Below are positions 17,110-26,376 of a stretch of DNA of 64,000 nucleotides, in pieces. Under the pieces are notes generated by a model. The model did no database searches, had not been told where the DNA came from, and saw nothing but the letters and a program-made list of their open reading frames with translations. This DNA is from Pelagibius sp965227505 (GTDB lineage Bacteria > Pseudomonadota > Alphaproteobacteria > Kiloniellales > Kiloniellaceae): positions 4,092,001 through 4,156,000 of the forward strand of contig NZ_OZ245757.1 of assembly GCF_965227505.1 (NCBI RefSeq), written 5' to 3'. The translations under genes and the position numbers were made by a program. How positions within the stretch are numbered: position 1 is the first letter of the stretch; every line of letters starts with the position of its first letter.

Positions 17110-17307
17110 GATGTCGGGCAGCAGGGCGTCTTCCAGCTTCAGGATCTGATCCTTCAGCGACAGCTTGCGCTTCTTCAGCCGCTGCATCTGCAGCTGGTCG
17201 AACGGCGGGTTCTCCGAGAGCTGGGTGATGATGTCGTCGAGATCGCGGTGCTCTGACTTGAGCTCCGCCAGCTTACGGCGCATTTGTTCGAAATCGGGTT
17301 GATCCAT
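17101..17307 (-). CDS. YdcH/DUF465-family small protein
   Basis: 68 aa, almost entirely one charged helical hairpin: FEQMRRKLAELKSEHRDLDD, then LQMQRLKKRKLSLKDQILKL. This matches the DUF465 (YdcH) family of short coiled-coil proteins of unknown role that are widespread in alphaproteobacteria. The ATG at 17307 is preferred over a TTG five codons upstream; no strong ribosome binding site is seen for either. It lies between the diguanylate cyclase (convergent) and phosphofructokinase (divergent). A second family member is at 19.9 kb. Confidence 0.82.
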   Translation of the reverse strand: MDQPDFEQMRRKLAELKSEHRDLDDIITQLSENPPFDQLQMQRLKKRKLSLKDQILKLEDALLPDIIA

Positions 17308-17548
17308 GGCGATCTGGGGCAAAAAGAAGAGGTCTCAGTATACCCAATGGGGCGGCTTTGTGGGAGTCCCGGCAATCCGGAGCCGAGGCCGGCATGGGCG
17401 CCGGCGTGGGGGCGGCCCTGGCCGTCAGGACGTGCGGAATGCATTCCGGTCTGGGGGGCACAAGCTGCTATAGTCCTTTCTGAACCGCAACCCCCGGCAC
17501 AGCAAGCCCCGGCATGGCTGCAGGGCAAGAGAGGATCGGACGCAGGCA

Positions 17549-18690
<1,142 letters not shown>

Positions 18691-18691
<1 letters not shown>

Positions 18692-19224
18692 TGGCCACGG
18701 CGCCGGAAAATCCCTTCTGGGAGTTCTCGCTCACCGCCTATGAGCGCAGCGGCGTCGCCGAATCCTGCATCACCCTTCAGGACCGCCACGGCCTTGACGT
18801 GAACCTGCTGCTCTTTGCCGCCTGGGCCGGCCGCCGCGGGCACGGCCTGAGCGCCGCCGAACTGGCCTTGCTGCGGGCCTGCTCGTCCGACTGGCAGGCC
18901 GCGGTGGTCCGCCCTCTGCGCGGCGTGCGCCGCTGGCTGAAGGATCAGAAGCAGGTACCCGAGTCCCTGGGGGAGGACCTGCGCGAGCAGGTGAAGGGCC
19001 TGGAGCTGCAGGGCGAAATGCTGGAACAGCTTTTGCTCTACGAGGAACTGCCCATCGACGACGCCGATCCCGACCCCCGCCTCGCCGCTGCGAACATGCG
19101 CCTCTATCTGCAGGTCTTCACCGCAGAGCCGAACGACGCCGACCTTGCGGATCTTGCCGTGGTGCTGCGCGGCGCCTGTCCCGAAGTCACCCCCTTGGAA
19201 GCGATCTGGTCCCTGGGAACCTAA
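18691..19224 (+). CDS. TIGR02444/DUF2390-family protein
   Basis: 177 aa. Begins NPFWEFSLTAYERSGVAESC and continues LQDRHGLDVNLLLFAAWAGR, the conserved start of the TIGR02444 family, then helical regions to the C-terminus. Function is unknown. It is soluble, with no signal peptide. The ATG shares one base with the phosphofructokinase stop, so the two are translationally coupled. It ends 22 bp from the convergent ubiX stop. Confidence 0.8.
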
Positions 19225-19246
19225 GCCGGAGACCAGGCTGCGGGCG

Positions 19247-19843
19247 TCAGCTCCGCAACGGGCGCACCTTGCCGGAATCCTCGCCCCAGCGCCGCACCTT
19301 GCCGCTGTCGAGACCGAAGAGGTCCAGCACCCGACCGACGGTGTGGTCGACCATCTCGTCGATGCTCTGTGGATTCGCATAGAAGCCCGGTACCGGTGGG
19401 GCGATCACAGCTCCCATCTCCGACAGTGCCAGCATGGAGCGCAGGTGGCCGGTGTGCAGCGGCGTTTCGCGCAGCATCAGCACCAGACGGCGGCGCTCCT
19501 TCAGCACCACGTCGGCGGCCCGGGTCAGCAGGTTGGACGTGACGCCGGAGGCGATCTCCGACATCGAGCGCACCGAGCAGGGCGCCACCACCATCCCGAG
19601 AGTCTGGAAGGAACCGCTGGAGATGGCCGCACCCAGGTCGCCCACCGGGTAGGTCACATCGGCCAGGGCAGTCACCTCGGCGACCTTTGCCGCGGTCTCG
19701 TAGGCGATGGTCAACTCCGCCGCCTTGGACAGCACCAGATGGCTCTCCACCGGCAGGTCGCGCAGGGTTTCCAGCATGCGGATGCCGTAACGTACTCCGC
19801 TTGCGCCGGAGATCCCAACGATCAACCTTGGCGTGTTGTGCAT
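19247..19843 (-). CDS. ubiX: flavin prenyltransferase UbiX
   Basis: 198 aa. Makes prenylated FMN, the cofactor of the UbiD decarboxylase in ubiquinone synthesis. Diagnostic segments are LIVGISGASGVRYGIRMLET, VAPCSVRSMSEIASGVTSNL, and VLMLRETPLHTGHLRSMLAL with PPVPGFYANPQSIDEMVDH. The length is normal. It is a single gene on the minus strand, divergent from the small DUF465 gene. A coq9-like gene for the same pathway is at 7.7 kb, but the two are not linked in an operon. Confidence 0.95.
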   Translation of the reverse strand: MHNTPRLIVGISGASGVRYGIRMLETLRDLPVESHLVLSKAAELTIAYETAAKVAEVTALADVTYPVGDLGAAISSGSFQTLGMVVAPCSVRSMSEIASGVTSNLLTRAADVVLKERRRLVLMLRETPLHTGHLRSMLALSEMGAVIAPPVPGFYANPQSIDEMVDHTVGRVLDLFGLDSGKVRRWGEDSGKVRPLRS

Positions 19844-19934
19844 AACCTATCTAACCCTTTGGGTTGCCGTGATTTGCTTAATTACAAAAATGCGACTACT
19901 CTGGGTGGGTACCTAAGGCTCATTGGAGGTCCGA

Positions 19935-20105
19935 ATGACAGCGGATGAGCGTATTTCCTCGTTGCTCAGCAAACATGCGGCCATCGATCACGCAATTGAG
20001 GAAGAGAATCAGAGGCCGCACCCCGACGATCTGCGCATAATCGAACTTAAACGCGAGAAGCTCCGGATCAAGGACGAAATCGCAGGTCATAACAGCCACG
20101 CTTAG
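19935..20105 (+). CDS. second DUF465-like small protein
   Basis: 56 aa: MTADERISSLLSKHAAIDHA, then RPHPDDLRIIELKREKLRIK. This is the DUF465 helical-hairpin pattern, shorter than the copy at 17.1 kb. The ATG at 19935 follows GGAGG at 6 nt. The flanking sequence is lower in GC than the surroundings. It is probably monocistronic, and its function is unknown. Confidence 0.78.
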   Translation: MTADERISSLLSKHAAIDHAIEEENQRPHPDDLRIIELKREKLRIKDEIAGHNSHA

Positions 20106-20423
20106 CGAAACTCCCACACGAAGCCTCAGTCCAAGGCGCTGACAACCGGCAGCCAGGCAGGCCCGTGCCAAAGGGGGGCAAACCCCCGGGAGCGAAAGAC
20201 AGCAATCGCTGGCGCGACGGAAGACAAGCAGGCAGATCGGGACGAACCGCGTCTCCCGACCTCGTGTACGAGGACCGGGGGGCGCGGTTTTCTCATTCCG
20301 GGGATTGGTTGATCCTCCGCCCCCGTTTTACCGGGCGATGGCGTTCTCCCGGCGGTACCTTACCGGGGCCGCCGGGCCCCTGTCCGGGTCGGCGCAGGAA
20401 GCTCCGGCAGCCAGGCGCGGTTC
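20106..20423. other. intergenic region holding a desaturase-tail copy
   Basis: About 318 bp between two convergent genes. Contains a short CCTCGTGTACGAGG palindrome near 20261 and, at 20334-20402, an 88%-identical copy of sequence from the 3' end of the desaturase gene. No intact gene is supported. Confidence 0.65.
20334..20402 (-). repeat. copy of a 69-bp repeat (second copy at 21746-21814)
   Basis: 69 bp matching 21746-21814 at 61 of 69 positions with no gaps, in the same orientation, 1.41 kb apart. On the minus strand it still reads FLRRPGQGPGGPGKVPPGER, parallel to FLRRLGQGPGDPGRVPLGER of the desaturase tail. It lies just beyond the glycosyltransferase stop codon. It can form a hairpin, CCCGGCGG / CCGCCGGG. 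Confidence 0.8.
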
Positions 20424-20439
20424 TCACAGGCGCGGTTCT
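20412..20439. repeat. tandem duplication over the glycosyltransferase stop
   Basis: On the minus strand GAACCGCGCCTG is repeated on both sides of the TGA stop codon of the glycosyltransferase gene (15-bp period). Confidence 0.75.
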
Positions 20440-21521
20440 GAGCTGTCCACGAAGGAGGATGCACCGTCGTTCTTCTGGGGACTGGTATCTCCGCTCCCGG
20501 CAATTCCGAAGGTTTCACGCACCACGTAAAGGGGGCGCTGCCTGACCTCTATGGCAATGCGGCCGATGTACTCGCCGAGGATGCCGATGGAAATCAGATT
20601 CAAGGCACCGAGCACCAGGATCAGCGTCATGAGGGAGGCATAGCCCGGCACTTCGATGCCAAAGACCAGCGTGCGGCCGACGATCCAGGCCGCGTAAGCC
20701 ATCGCAAGGACCGCCACCACAAGTCCGACATACGACCAGATCCGCAGGGGTGCCGTTGTCGACGCGGTGAAGCCGTCCAGGGCAAAGTTCCAGAGGCCCC
20801 AGTATTTCCATTTCGTTGTGCCGGCGGCGCGGGGCGCCCGCTCGTAGCCGACGGTCGCCTGTTCGAAGCCGACCCAGGAGAACATGCCCTTCATGAAGCG
20901 GTTGCGCTCCGTCAGGTCGTTGAGCACGTCGACGACCTTGCGGTCGAGAAGGCGGAAGTCGCCGACATTTCCCGGTATCTGGTGGGCGGCGATCTTGTTG
21001 TACAGCCGATAGAAGGTTCCTGCGCTCCAGCGCTTGAACCATCCATCCGACGCCCGGCTGTTGCGCACTGCATTCACCACCTCGGCGCCGGCCATCCAGG
21101 CCTCCACCATGTCTCCAATCACTTCCGGCGGATCCTGCAGGTCGACGTCAATGGGAACGACCGCATGCCCGGAGACGAATTGCAGGCCGGCCGTCAGGGC
21201 GGCTTCCTTGCCGAAGTTGCGCGAAAGCCTGACCAGTTTTATCTGCGGCCGCCCCTTTGCGCTTTGCAGAATGCGCTCGACCGTCTGGTCTGTGCTTCCG
21301 TCATCGACAAATACGATCTCGTATCCGGCATCCGGGCCGAGGCAGCGAAGGGCATCACGCAGCGCCGGCTCCGCCCGCTCAAGAAACGGCGTGATGCTGT
21401 GCTCCTCGTTCAGAACCGGAACCAGAAGCGACAAGATCTTGCCCGTTGTGCTGGTCGCATCACTGGCCACAGGCGCCTGACCAGCCTCTGGTGACCGCGG
21501 ATGCCGATCCACCAGGGCCAT
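20424..21521 (-). CDS. GT2-family polyprenyl-phosphate glycosyltransferase
   Basis: 365 aa. The GT2 catalytic domain (about 30-240) has LSLLVPVLNEEHSITPFLE, IVFVDDGSTDQTVERIL and the DxD-type VPIDVDLQDPPEVIGDM. Two C-terminal hydrophobic segments (LVVAVLAMAYAAWIVG and LMTLILVLGALNLISIGIL) end in GEYIGRIAIEVRQRPLYV. This is the GtrB/ArnC/DPM1-like layout, in which the enzyme charges undecaprenyl phosphate with a sugar at the inner membrane face for later lipid or LPS modification. The sugar cannot be told. No flippase or partner transferase is adjacent. The stop codon lies inside a short tandem duplication. Confidence 0.88.
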   Translation of the reverse strand: MALVDRHPRSPEAGQAPVASDATSTTGKILSLLVPVLNEEHSITPFLERAEPALRDALRCLGPDAGYEIVFVDDGSTDQTVERILQSAKGRPQIKLVRLSRNFGKEAALTAGLQFVSGHAVVPIDVDLQDPPEVIGDMVEAWMAGAEVVNAVRNSRASDGWFKRWSAGTFYRLYNKIAAHQIPGNVGDFRLLDRKVVDVLNDLTERNRFMKGMFSWVGFEQATVGYERAPRAAGTTKWKYWGLWNFALDGFTASTTAPLRIWSYVGLVVAVLAMAYAAWIVGRTLVFGIEVPGYASLMTLILVLGALNLISIGILGEYIGRIAIEVRQRPLYVVRETFGIAGSGDTSPQKNDGASSFVDSSEPRL

Positions 21522-21668
21522 GGTTGAACCTCCAGTCGATGAATCCCGTCTGACCGTGCATGTTCACTCTTGAAGTCAAAGAATTGGTAAACCCGGATCG
21601 CCCTGTTCCACTTGCGCCCTCGGTTTGCGCTGCGGCGTGAAAGAATGGGGCATATGCTCAATTACACC

Positions 21669-22868
21669 CTAGGGTTGTGTTAAGGCAGAAGCGCTTTGCT
21701 CTGGCTGGCCGCCGCTGGCCTGCTGCGGGAGATCCTGGTTCTCGAGGCGATGGCGCTCTCCCAGCGGCACCCGCCCGGGGTCGCCGGGCCCCTGTCCGAG
21801 TCGGCGCAGGAAGCGCCAGTGGGACAGCACGAGGCCGCCGAGGGTCGTGGCCGCGACGGCAATGCCATGGCGCTGTGCCGCCGCTTTCATCAAGGGGTCG
21901 ATGGCCCGGTAGTGCAGGTGCGAAAGGTTGGGGAAGAGGTGATGGGTCGCGTGGGTGTTGAAGCCGCCGGTCAGGAAGTGAACGAAGCGGCTTTCCGGGT
22001 TCCAGTCGACGGCGGTGGCCACCGCGTGTTCGGCCCAGCCGCGCGGGATGGAGCCGTCCGCAGCCACCGCGGGAAAGGCTGATTCTTCGGCGAAGTGGGT
22101 GCCGACCAGCAGCGCCATGAAGGTCAGTGACATGATCGCCGTCACGCCGATCCAGCCAAGGGCGATCTGCCAGGCCGGCAGGGGCAGCAGCGCCAGCGGC
22201 AGGCCCAGGCAGAGCGTGAAGTAGACGGCCTTGCGGAAGACAAAGCCGGCAATTTCGCTTCGGCTATGGGTGAGGTTGCGCATGTTGGCGAGGCTCTTCT
22301 TGCGCAGATAAACGACATCCAGAACCAGGATCGAATGCAGCCCCACCAGCATGTAGAGCAGGGGCGCGTAGAGATGCTGCAAGCGGTGATAGGGCCGCCA
22401 GCGGTGGTGCGGGGACAGCCGCACGAAGGTGTTGTCGTCGATGTCGGCATCGCAGCCCAGCACGTTGGGGAAGACATGGTGCGACTTGCGGTGGCGCAGC
22501 GCCCAGAGCCGGCCGTCGACCCCCAGCAGGGTAAAGGTCGCGTTGACGACGAAGCGGTTCAGCCGCTGGCTGCGGAACAGCGCATCGTGGGCCGCGTCGT
22601 GGCCCAGGTTCACCGCCAGGAAGAAGGCCGCCAACTGAAAGACGGCGGCAAAGCCGAAGAGGGCAGGCCCGGGCAGGCCGGACCAGAGCACCCCGGCGTA
22701 GGCGGCCGCCGCCAGACCCCCGAAGATCAGCCCTTTCGCGATCATGCGCGCATCGGCGAAGCGGGACCTGCCGGCGGCAGCCAGATAGCTCTCCGCCGCC
22801 TGCTTGGCTTCCTTGTAGAACGCTCCGCCGCTGCCCTCGGCAAAGCGGATTTTCTGCGGTTCCGGCAT
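21669..22868 (-). CDS. membrane fatty-acid desaturase
   Basis: 399 aa. Di-iron desaturase with three His boxes: HDAAH (90-94), HRKSHH (126-131) and HATHH (306-310), and several membrane helices between them. It probably introduces a cis double bond into acyl chains of membrane lipids. ATG 22868 has GGGAGG upstream; an earlier in-frame ATG at 22931 would overlap the operator. The C-terminal tail (about 360-385) contains a 69-bp repeat also found downstream of the neighbouring glycosyltransferase. A 20-bp palindrome sits 48 bp upstream, and a TetR regulator and an acyl-CoA ligase are adjacent, suggesting fatty-acid-responsive control. Confidence 0.9.
   Translation of the reverse strand: MPEPQKIRFAEGSGGAFYKEAKQAAESYLAAAGRSRFADARMIAKGLIFGGLAAAAYAGVLWSGLPGPALFGFAAVFQLAAFFLAVNLGHDAAHDALFRSQRLNRFVVNATFTLLGVDGRLWALRHRKSHHVFPNVLGCDADIDDNTFVRLSPHHRWRPYHRLQHLYAPLLYMLVGLHSILVLDVVYLRKKSLANMRNLTHSRSEIAGFVFRKAVYFTLCLGLPLALLPLPAWQIALGWIGVTAIMSLTFMALLVGTHFAEESAFPAVAADGSIPRGWAEHAVATAVDWNPESRFVHFLTGGFNTHATHHLFPNLSHLHYRAIDPLMKAAAQRHGIAVAATTLGGLVLSHWRFLRRLGQGPGDPGRVPLGERHRLENQDLPQQASGGQPEQSASALTQP
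21746..21814 (-). repeat. 69-bp repeat inside the desaturase 3' end
   Basis: In-frame copy of the repeat at 20334-20402 (88% identity), encoding the segment FLRRLGQGPGDPGRVPLGER in the desaturase tail. Confidence 0.8.
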
Positions 22869-22915
22869 GCATGCCTCCCTCGTTCTGATCGGGCCGAGGC
22901 CCATGGGCTCAATAC

Positions 22916-22935
22916 ATGAGTGAGTGTTCACTCAT
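22916..22935. promoter_or_regulatory. palindromic operator upstream of the desaturase
   Basis: ATGAGTGAGTGTTCACTCAT: perfect 8-bp inverted arms around a 4-nt centre, 48 bp before the desaturase start. The TGAGTGA half-site recurs at 31232-31248. Size and position suit a TetR-family fatty-acid regulator such as the one encoded next door. Confidence 0.65.
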
Positions 22936-23012
22936 TTTCAAGAGCGAGATGCACCGCCTTGGATCGGATTGGTCATTGCTGGGGTGACCGGCGGGATTGC
23001 CGGCGGCTCGCC

Positions 23013-23067
23013 TGGGCGGGGGTCAGATCAGGGCGGGGGTCAGATCAGGGCGGGCTCAGATCAGGGC
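23013..23067. repeat. 17-bp tandem repeat over the TetR stop codon
   Basis: Three copies (16, 17, 17 bp) of CCTGATCTGACCCCCGC on the minus strand. The TGA in the first copy is the stop of the TetR gene. Confidence 0.82.
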
Positions 23068-23619
23068 CTTCAGACTGCGGGCCTGGATCTCGACGGTCCA
23101 GGCCGAGAGCGGCCCCTGCAGTTGTCCGTAGAGGACGAAGATCGCCGCCTGGACGATCGCCCCGAGGCCGAGGGAGGTGGCGAGGTCCGCGTCGGGGACG
23201 GAGATCTCGCCGGCGGCGATGGCCTCGGCCATAAGCGCCCGCACCACCTCCACCGGGCTTTCCAGGCGGGCCGAGATCTCGCCCAGGTGATCGTGCTGGG
23301 TGATGAGGAGGAAGCGGAAGGCATCGGCGTCTTCGTCGAAGGCGCGGCAGAGCTGGGCCACCACGGCGGCCCAGGTCTCGCGGAACGGCGCCTTCCTCGC
23401 GGCGATGGCCTGCAGGTCCTCGGCATAACGCACATAGACCTGCTTGAAGAGATCGTGGGCGAGCGCTTCCTTGGACTCGAAGTAGCGGTAGATTGACCCC
23501 TCGGCCACCGCGGCGGCGGCGGCGATCTCGCGCGTGCGCGTCGCGGCGACGCCCTGCTCCACGAACAGCCGCAGCGCCGCCCGGGCGATTCGCGCGCGGG
23601 TCTCCTCGCTCTTGCTCAT
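23056..23619 (-). CDS. TetR-family transcriptional regulator
   Basis: 187 aa. The N-terminal HTH (ALRLFVEQGVAATRTREIAA, then VAEGSIYRYFESKEALAHDL) is typical of TetR repressors. The C-terminal ligand domain is all-helical and unassigned. It starts 10 bp after the acyl-CoA ligase stop, so the two are cotranscribed, and the desaturase follows on the same strand. Palindromes with a TGAGTGA half-site at the desaturase promoter and at 31.2 kb are candidate operators. By analogy with FadR/PsrA-like TetR proteins, the ligand may be a long-chain acyl-CoA (inference). The stop codon lies in a 17-bp tandem repeat. Confidence 0.88.
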   Translation of the reverse strand: MSKSEETRARIARAALRLFVEQGVAATRTREIAAAAAVAEGSIYRYFESKEALAHDLFKQVYVRYAEDLQAIAARKAPFRETWAAVVAQLCRAFDEDADAFRFLLITQHDHLGEISARLESPVEVVRALMAEAIAAGEISVPDADLATSLGLGAIVQAAIFVLYGQLQGPLSAWTVEIQARSLKALI

Positions 23620-23629
23620 GGAAAAGCTT

Positions 23630-25261
23630 CTACAGCGCTTTGGCCCGATCGCGCAGCACGAACTTCTGGATCTTGCCGGTGGAGGTCTTGGGCAGGGGCC
23701 CGAAGATCACCGTCTTGGGCGCCTTGAAGTGGGCCATGTTATCGCGACAGAAGGCGATGATCTCGGCTTCGTCGGCGCTTGCCTCCGGCTTCAGTTCGAC
23801 GAAGGCGCAAGGGCTCTCGCCCCATTTCTCGTCCGGGCGCGCCACCACCGCGGCGCCGGCGACGGCGGCGTGGCGGTAGAGCGCGTTCTCGATCTCAATA
23901 GAGGAGATGTTCTCGCCGCCGGAGATGATGATGTCCTTGGAGCGGTCCTTCAGCTCGATGTAGCCGTCCGGGTGCCAGACCGCCAGGTCGCCGGTGTGGA
24001 ACCAGCCGCCGTCGAAGGCCGCCTCGGTGGCGCCGGGATTTTTCAGATAGCCCTTCATGACGATGTTGCCGCGCATGAAGACCTCGCCCAGGGTCTGCCC
24101 GTCGCGCGGCACCGGCGCCAGGGTTTCGGCATCGGCGACCATCAGCCCGTCCAGCACCGGATAGCTGACGCCCTGGCGCGCCTTCAGCGCCGCCTGCTGT
24201 TCGATGTCGAGGCCGTCCCAATCGGCATGCCAGGCGCAGACCACCGCGGGGCCGTAGACCTCCGTCAGGCCGTAGACATGGGTGACCTCGATGCCCTCGT
24301 CGGCCATGGCGGCCAGCACGCTCGCCGGTGGCGGCGCGGCGGCGGTCATGAACTTCACCTGCTGCTCGAAGGGGCGCTTTTCGTTCTCCGTCGCATTCAG
24401 CATCATCTGCATGACGACCGGCGCGCCGCAGAGGTGGGTGACGCCGTGCTCGGCGATGGCCGCATAGATCGCATCGGCGCGCACCTGGCGCAGGCAGACG
24501 TGGGTGCCGCCCAGCGCGGTGATCGTCCAGGGAAAGCACCAGCCGTTGCAGTGGAACATCGGCAGGGTCCAGAGATAGACCGGGTGCGCGCCCATGCCCC
24601 AGACCTGGATGTTGCCCAGCGCGTTCAGATAGGCGCCGCGGTGGTGGTAGACCACGCCCTTGGGGTTGCCGGTGGTGCCGGAGGTGTAGAGCAGGGAGAG
24701 CGAGTCCCACTCGTCGTCGGGCAGCCGCCAGGGGAAGTCCGGATCGCCCGAGGCGAGGAAGCTCTCGTAGTCGGTCTCGCCAATGAGCGAGCCACCTTCG
24801 GCTAAGGGATCGTCGATGTCGATCACCAGGATGTCGTGCTCCACCTGGGCCAGCGCGGTCTTGATGGTGGGCGAGAACTCGCGGTCGGTGATCAGCACCC
24901 TGGCTTCGCCGTGATTGAGAATGAAGGCGATGGTGGCGGCGTCCAGGCGCACGTTCAATGCGTTCAGCACCGCACCGGCGGCGGCGATGCCGAAGTGCGC
25001 CTCCAGCGCCGCCGGCGTGTTGGGCGCCATCACGGCAACGCAGTCGCCCGCGCCGATACCGCGCTTGGCAAGCGCCGAGGCCAGCCGGCGGCAGCGTTCG
25101 TAAACCTCCGCCCAGGTATAGCGCAGGCTGCCGTGGATGACGGCGGTGCGGCCGGGGTAGACCGCCGCGGCGCGCGGCAGGAAGCTCAGCGGCGAAAGCG
25201 ACTCGAAATTGGACGGACCTCTGGCGAGGCCCTCCTCGAAGGGATTGGTGCGGCTGTCCAT
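23630..25261 (-). CDS. acyl-CoA synthetase (AMP-forming)
   Basis: 543 aa. Activates a carboxylic acid to its CoA thioester through an acyl-adenylate. Motifs are LLYTSGTTGNPKGVVYHH (P-loop), VTHVYGLTEVYGP, GWFHTGDLAVWHPDGYIELK, and the C-terminal Lys region LPKTSTGKIQKFVLRDRAK. Length and sequence resemble the medium-chain/methylmercaptopropionate (DmdB-like) acyl-CoA ligase group, though the substrate is uncertain. The start is MDSRTNPFEEGL at 25261; an upstream extension in frame looks non-coding. It forms an operon with the downstream TetR gene. Confidence 0.9.
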   Translation of the reverse strand: MDSRTNPFEEGLARGPSNFESLSPLSFLPRAAAVYPGRTAVIHGSLRYTWAEVYERCRRLASALAKRGIGAGDCVAVMAPNTPAALEAHFGIAAAGAVLNALNVRLDAATIAFILNHGEARVLITDREFSPTIKTALAQVEHDILVIDIDDPLAEGGSLIGETDYESFLASGDPDFPWRLPDDEWDSLSLLYTSGTTGNPKGVVYHHRGAYLNALGNIQVWGMGAHPVYLWTLPMFHCNGWCFPWTITALGGTHVCLRQVRADAIYAAIAEHGVTHLCGAPVVMQMMLNATENEKRPFEQQVKFMTAAAPPPASVLAAMADEGIEVTHVYGLTEVYGPAVVCAWHADWDGLDIEQQAALKARQGVSYPVLDGLMVADAETLAPVPRDGQTLGEVFMRGNIVMKGYLKNPGATEAAFDGGWFHTGDLAVWHPDGYIELKDRSKDIIISGGENISSIEIENALYRHAAVAGAAVVARPDEKWGESPCAFVELKPEASADEAEIIAFCRDNMAHFKAPKTVIFGPLPKTSTGKIQKFVLRDRAKAL

Positions 25262-25499
25262 CTCTTGAACTCTGTCCCAGATGCCGCGTTGACCGCAGCT
25301 TGTCGTTGGCAGTGCAAGAAGAGGTAGCGGCTCCCCGCGCTCCGCGCAACTTTCTTCATCGCGGAGCCGAGTCCTCATTCCGCTTCGGTCTTTTCTGCTC
25401 TCAACCGCCGGTTTGCGGTTGATTTCCGAATCCCCTCCGGCCTATACCCCCGAACCCGACGGCAATCCTGCCGCCGGTCAACGCGCAAGAGGAAACCCG

Positions 25500-25559
25500 A
25501 TGACAATCCGGGAAGACTTCTTAAGCCCAAAGAACTGGGGCATCACCGCCGGGGTCTAG
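25500..25559 (+). CDS. putative 19-aa leader peptide
   Basis: ATG to TAG, encoding MTIREDFLSPKNWGITAGV, with GAGGAAA 6 nt before the start. It lies between the divergent acyl-CoA ligase and the tRNA-like/slipin unit. Too short to judge by composition; support is only the ribosome binding site and the context. Confidence 0.35.
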   Translation: MTIREDFLSPKNWGITAGV

Positions 25560-25614
25560 ACCCGCGTCTTTGCGCGTGTCCTGCCCCGCCAGACAAGAGA
25601 AGGGGAGCAGGACC

Positions 25615-25638
25615 ATGAAAGCACCAAGCACCACATAG
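25615..25638 (+). CDS. putative 7-aa mini-ORF
   Basis: ATG to TAG encoding MKAPSTT behind AGGGGAG. It could be a translated regulatory leader for the downstream RNA and slipin gene, or chance. Confidence 0.25.
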   Translation: MKAPSTT

Positions 25639-25805
25639 CAACCGACGAAGGCATCCCTCGCGAGAGATCCGGGGCCACATTCGTTAGGTACTTTTGACCG
25701 CTCTATGGTCCGGGCTCCGAAGGCCCGGCCGGCGCGCCCGGCGTCCGTAATGCGCCCCGCGTGTATCGAGCAGAACGTCTCGAAGCTCTCGAGGCGGTAC
25801 CACCC

Positions 25806-25876
25806 AGGGGTTTAGCTCAGCGGAGAGCGCCGGACCTTGAGGTCCGGAGGAACAGGTTCGACTCCTGTGACCCTTA
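25806..25876 (+). ncRNA. tRNA-like module 1
   Basis: Folds as a cloverleaf of standard size: 7-bp acceptor AGGGGTT / GACCCTT (two wobbles) and D-arm GCTC-AGCGGA-GAGC. The T-arm is perfect, ACAGG-TTCGACT-CCTGT. The 23 nt between D-arm and T-arm match a class I tRNA, but the anticodon arm is out of register: it pairs best as CCGGAC / GTCCGG (6 bp) around a 6-nt CTTGAG loop without U33. In the standard register only three of the five stem positions can pair, one of them a wobble. CCA is not encoded. An ordinary decoding tRNA is therefore unlikely; a tRNA mimic or pseudo-tRNA is favoured. It lies directly before a second module and the slipin gene. Confidence 0.7.
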
Positions 25877-25948
25877 CGCGATGTAGCTCATTGGTTAGAG
25901 CACTGGACAAGACTCCAGCGGTAGGGGGTTCGAATCCTCCCATCCGAC
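25877..25948 (+). ncRNA. tRNA-like module 2
   Basis: Abuts module 1 with no spacer. D-arm GCTC-ATTGGTTA-GAGC and T-arm GGGGG-TTCGAAT-CCTCC are tRNA-like, with the D-loop GG and T-loop TTCGA needed for an elbow. The anticodon arm CTGGA / TCCAG closes a 6-nt loop CAAGAC, one base short and without U33. In the acceptor only the inner four pairs (GATG / CATC) form; the outer three mismatch, and CCA is not encoded. This cannot be a standard tRNA. Confidence 0.68.
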
Positions 25949-26376
25949 TCAGCCTCAAAAGCTGATCTCGAAACGAAGGATGCCGGAAGGGGGCCAGGTC
26001 CCGTCCGGACACCTGCGTTGGCGGCTTCGGCCGCCGCGGCGGTGACGGGCAGGGGCCAGGCGGCGGTCTGCTTCCGCGCGGTCCCGCCGCGTTCTCCAAC
26101 CCTGTCCGTCAGGCGCTTCGGCACGCCGTGCCGCAGGCCGTGCCCGCTGCTCTTTGGAGCGGACGGCCGCCGGTGGCACGGCACCCCGGGGCGCCGCCCG
26201 GGCGGGGGAGGGAGAACGCAGGGAACGACCAGCAGCCGCGGTCGGCGCTCTTCCGGTGATCCGACATCTTTATTCATTTGGAACTTTTCCGGCCCCCGCA
26301 GCGGGGGCCAGCACAAGAAGGTTCCGGTCCTCCGCGAGGGCGAGAGAAACACGTACGAAGAACAAGGAGTAGTTCG
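25949..26376. other. GC-rich leader between tRNA-like RNAs and slipin
   Basis: About 430 bp with strong secondary-structure potential, including GGCCCCCG-CAG-CGGGGGCC near 26290-26309, and no supported ORF. It could be a processed RNA or a long 5' UTR of the slipin gene, which is introduced by AAGGAG at 26365. Confidence 0.5.

Larger units (their letters stand above)
25262..25805. other. long leader upstream of the tRNA-like modules
   Basis: No conventional gene. Visible features are a CAACCGC / GCGGTTG hairpin near 25403-25422, two mini-ORFs with plausible ribosome binding sites (25500-25559 and 25615-25638), and a hairpin GGTCCGGGC / GCCCGGCC near 25708-25731. No well-spaced -24/-12 or -35/-10 promoter is evident. 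Confidence 0.55.

Noticed and set aside
20165..20545. Forward frame of 126 codons in the intergenic region
   Set aside because: Overlaps the glycosyltransferase 3' end antisense, has no ribosome binding site and no protein-like composition.
25687..25701. Possible sigma-54 promoter before the tRNA-like modules
   Set aside because: The GG and GC elements are 11 bp apart instead of 10 and the flanking bases do not match TGGCAC-N5-TTGC.
25806..25948. Two ordinary tRNA genes
   Set aside because: D- and T-arms are fine, but anticodon loops have six nucleotides without U33, and the second acceptor stem has only four pairs.
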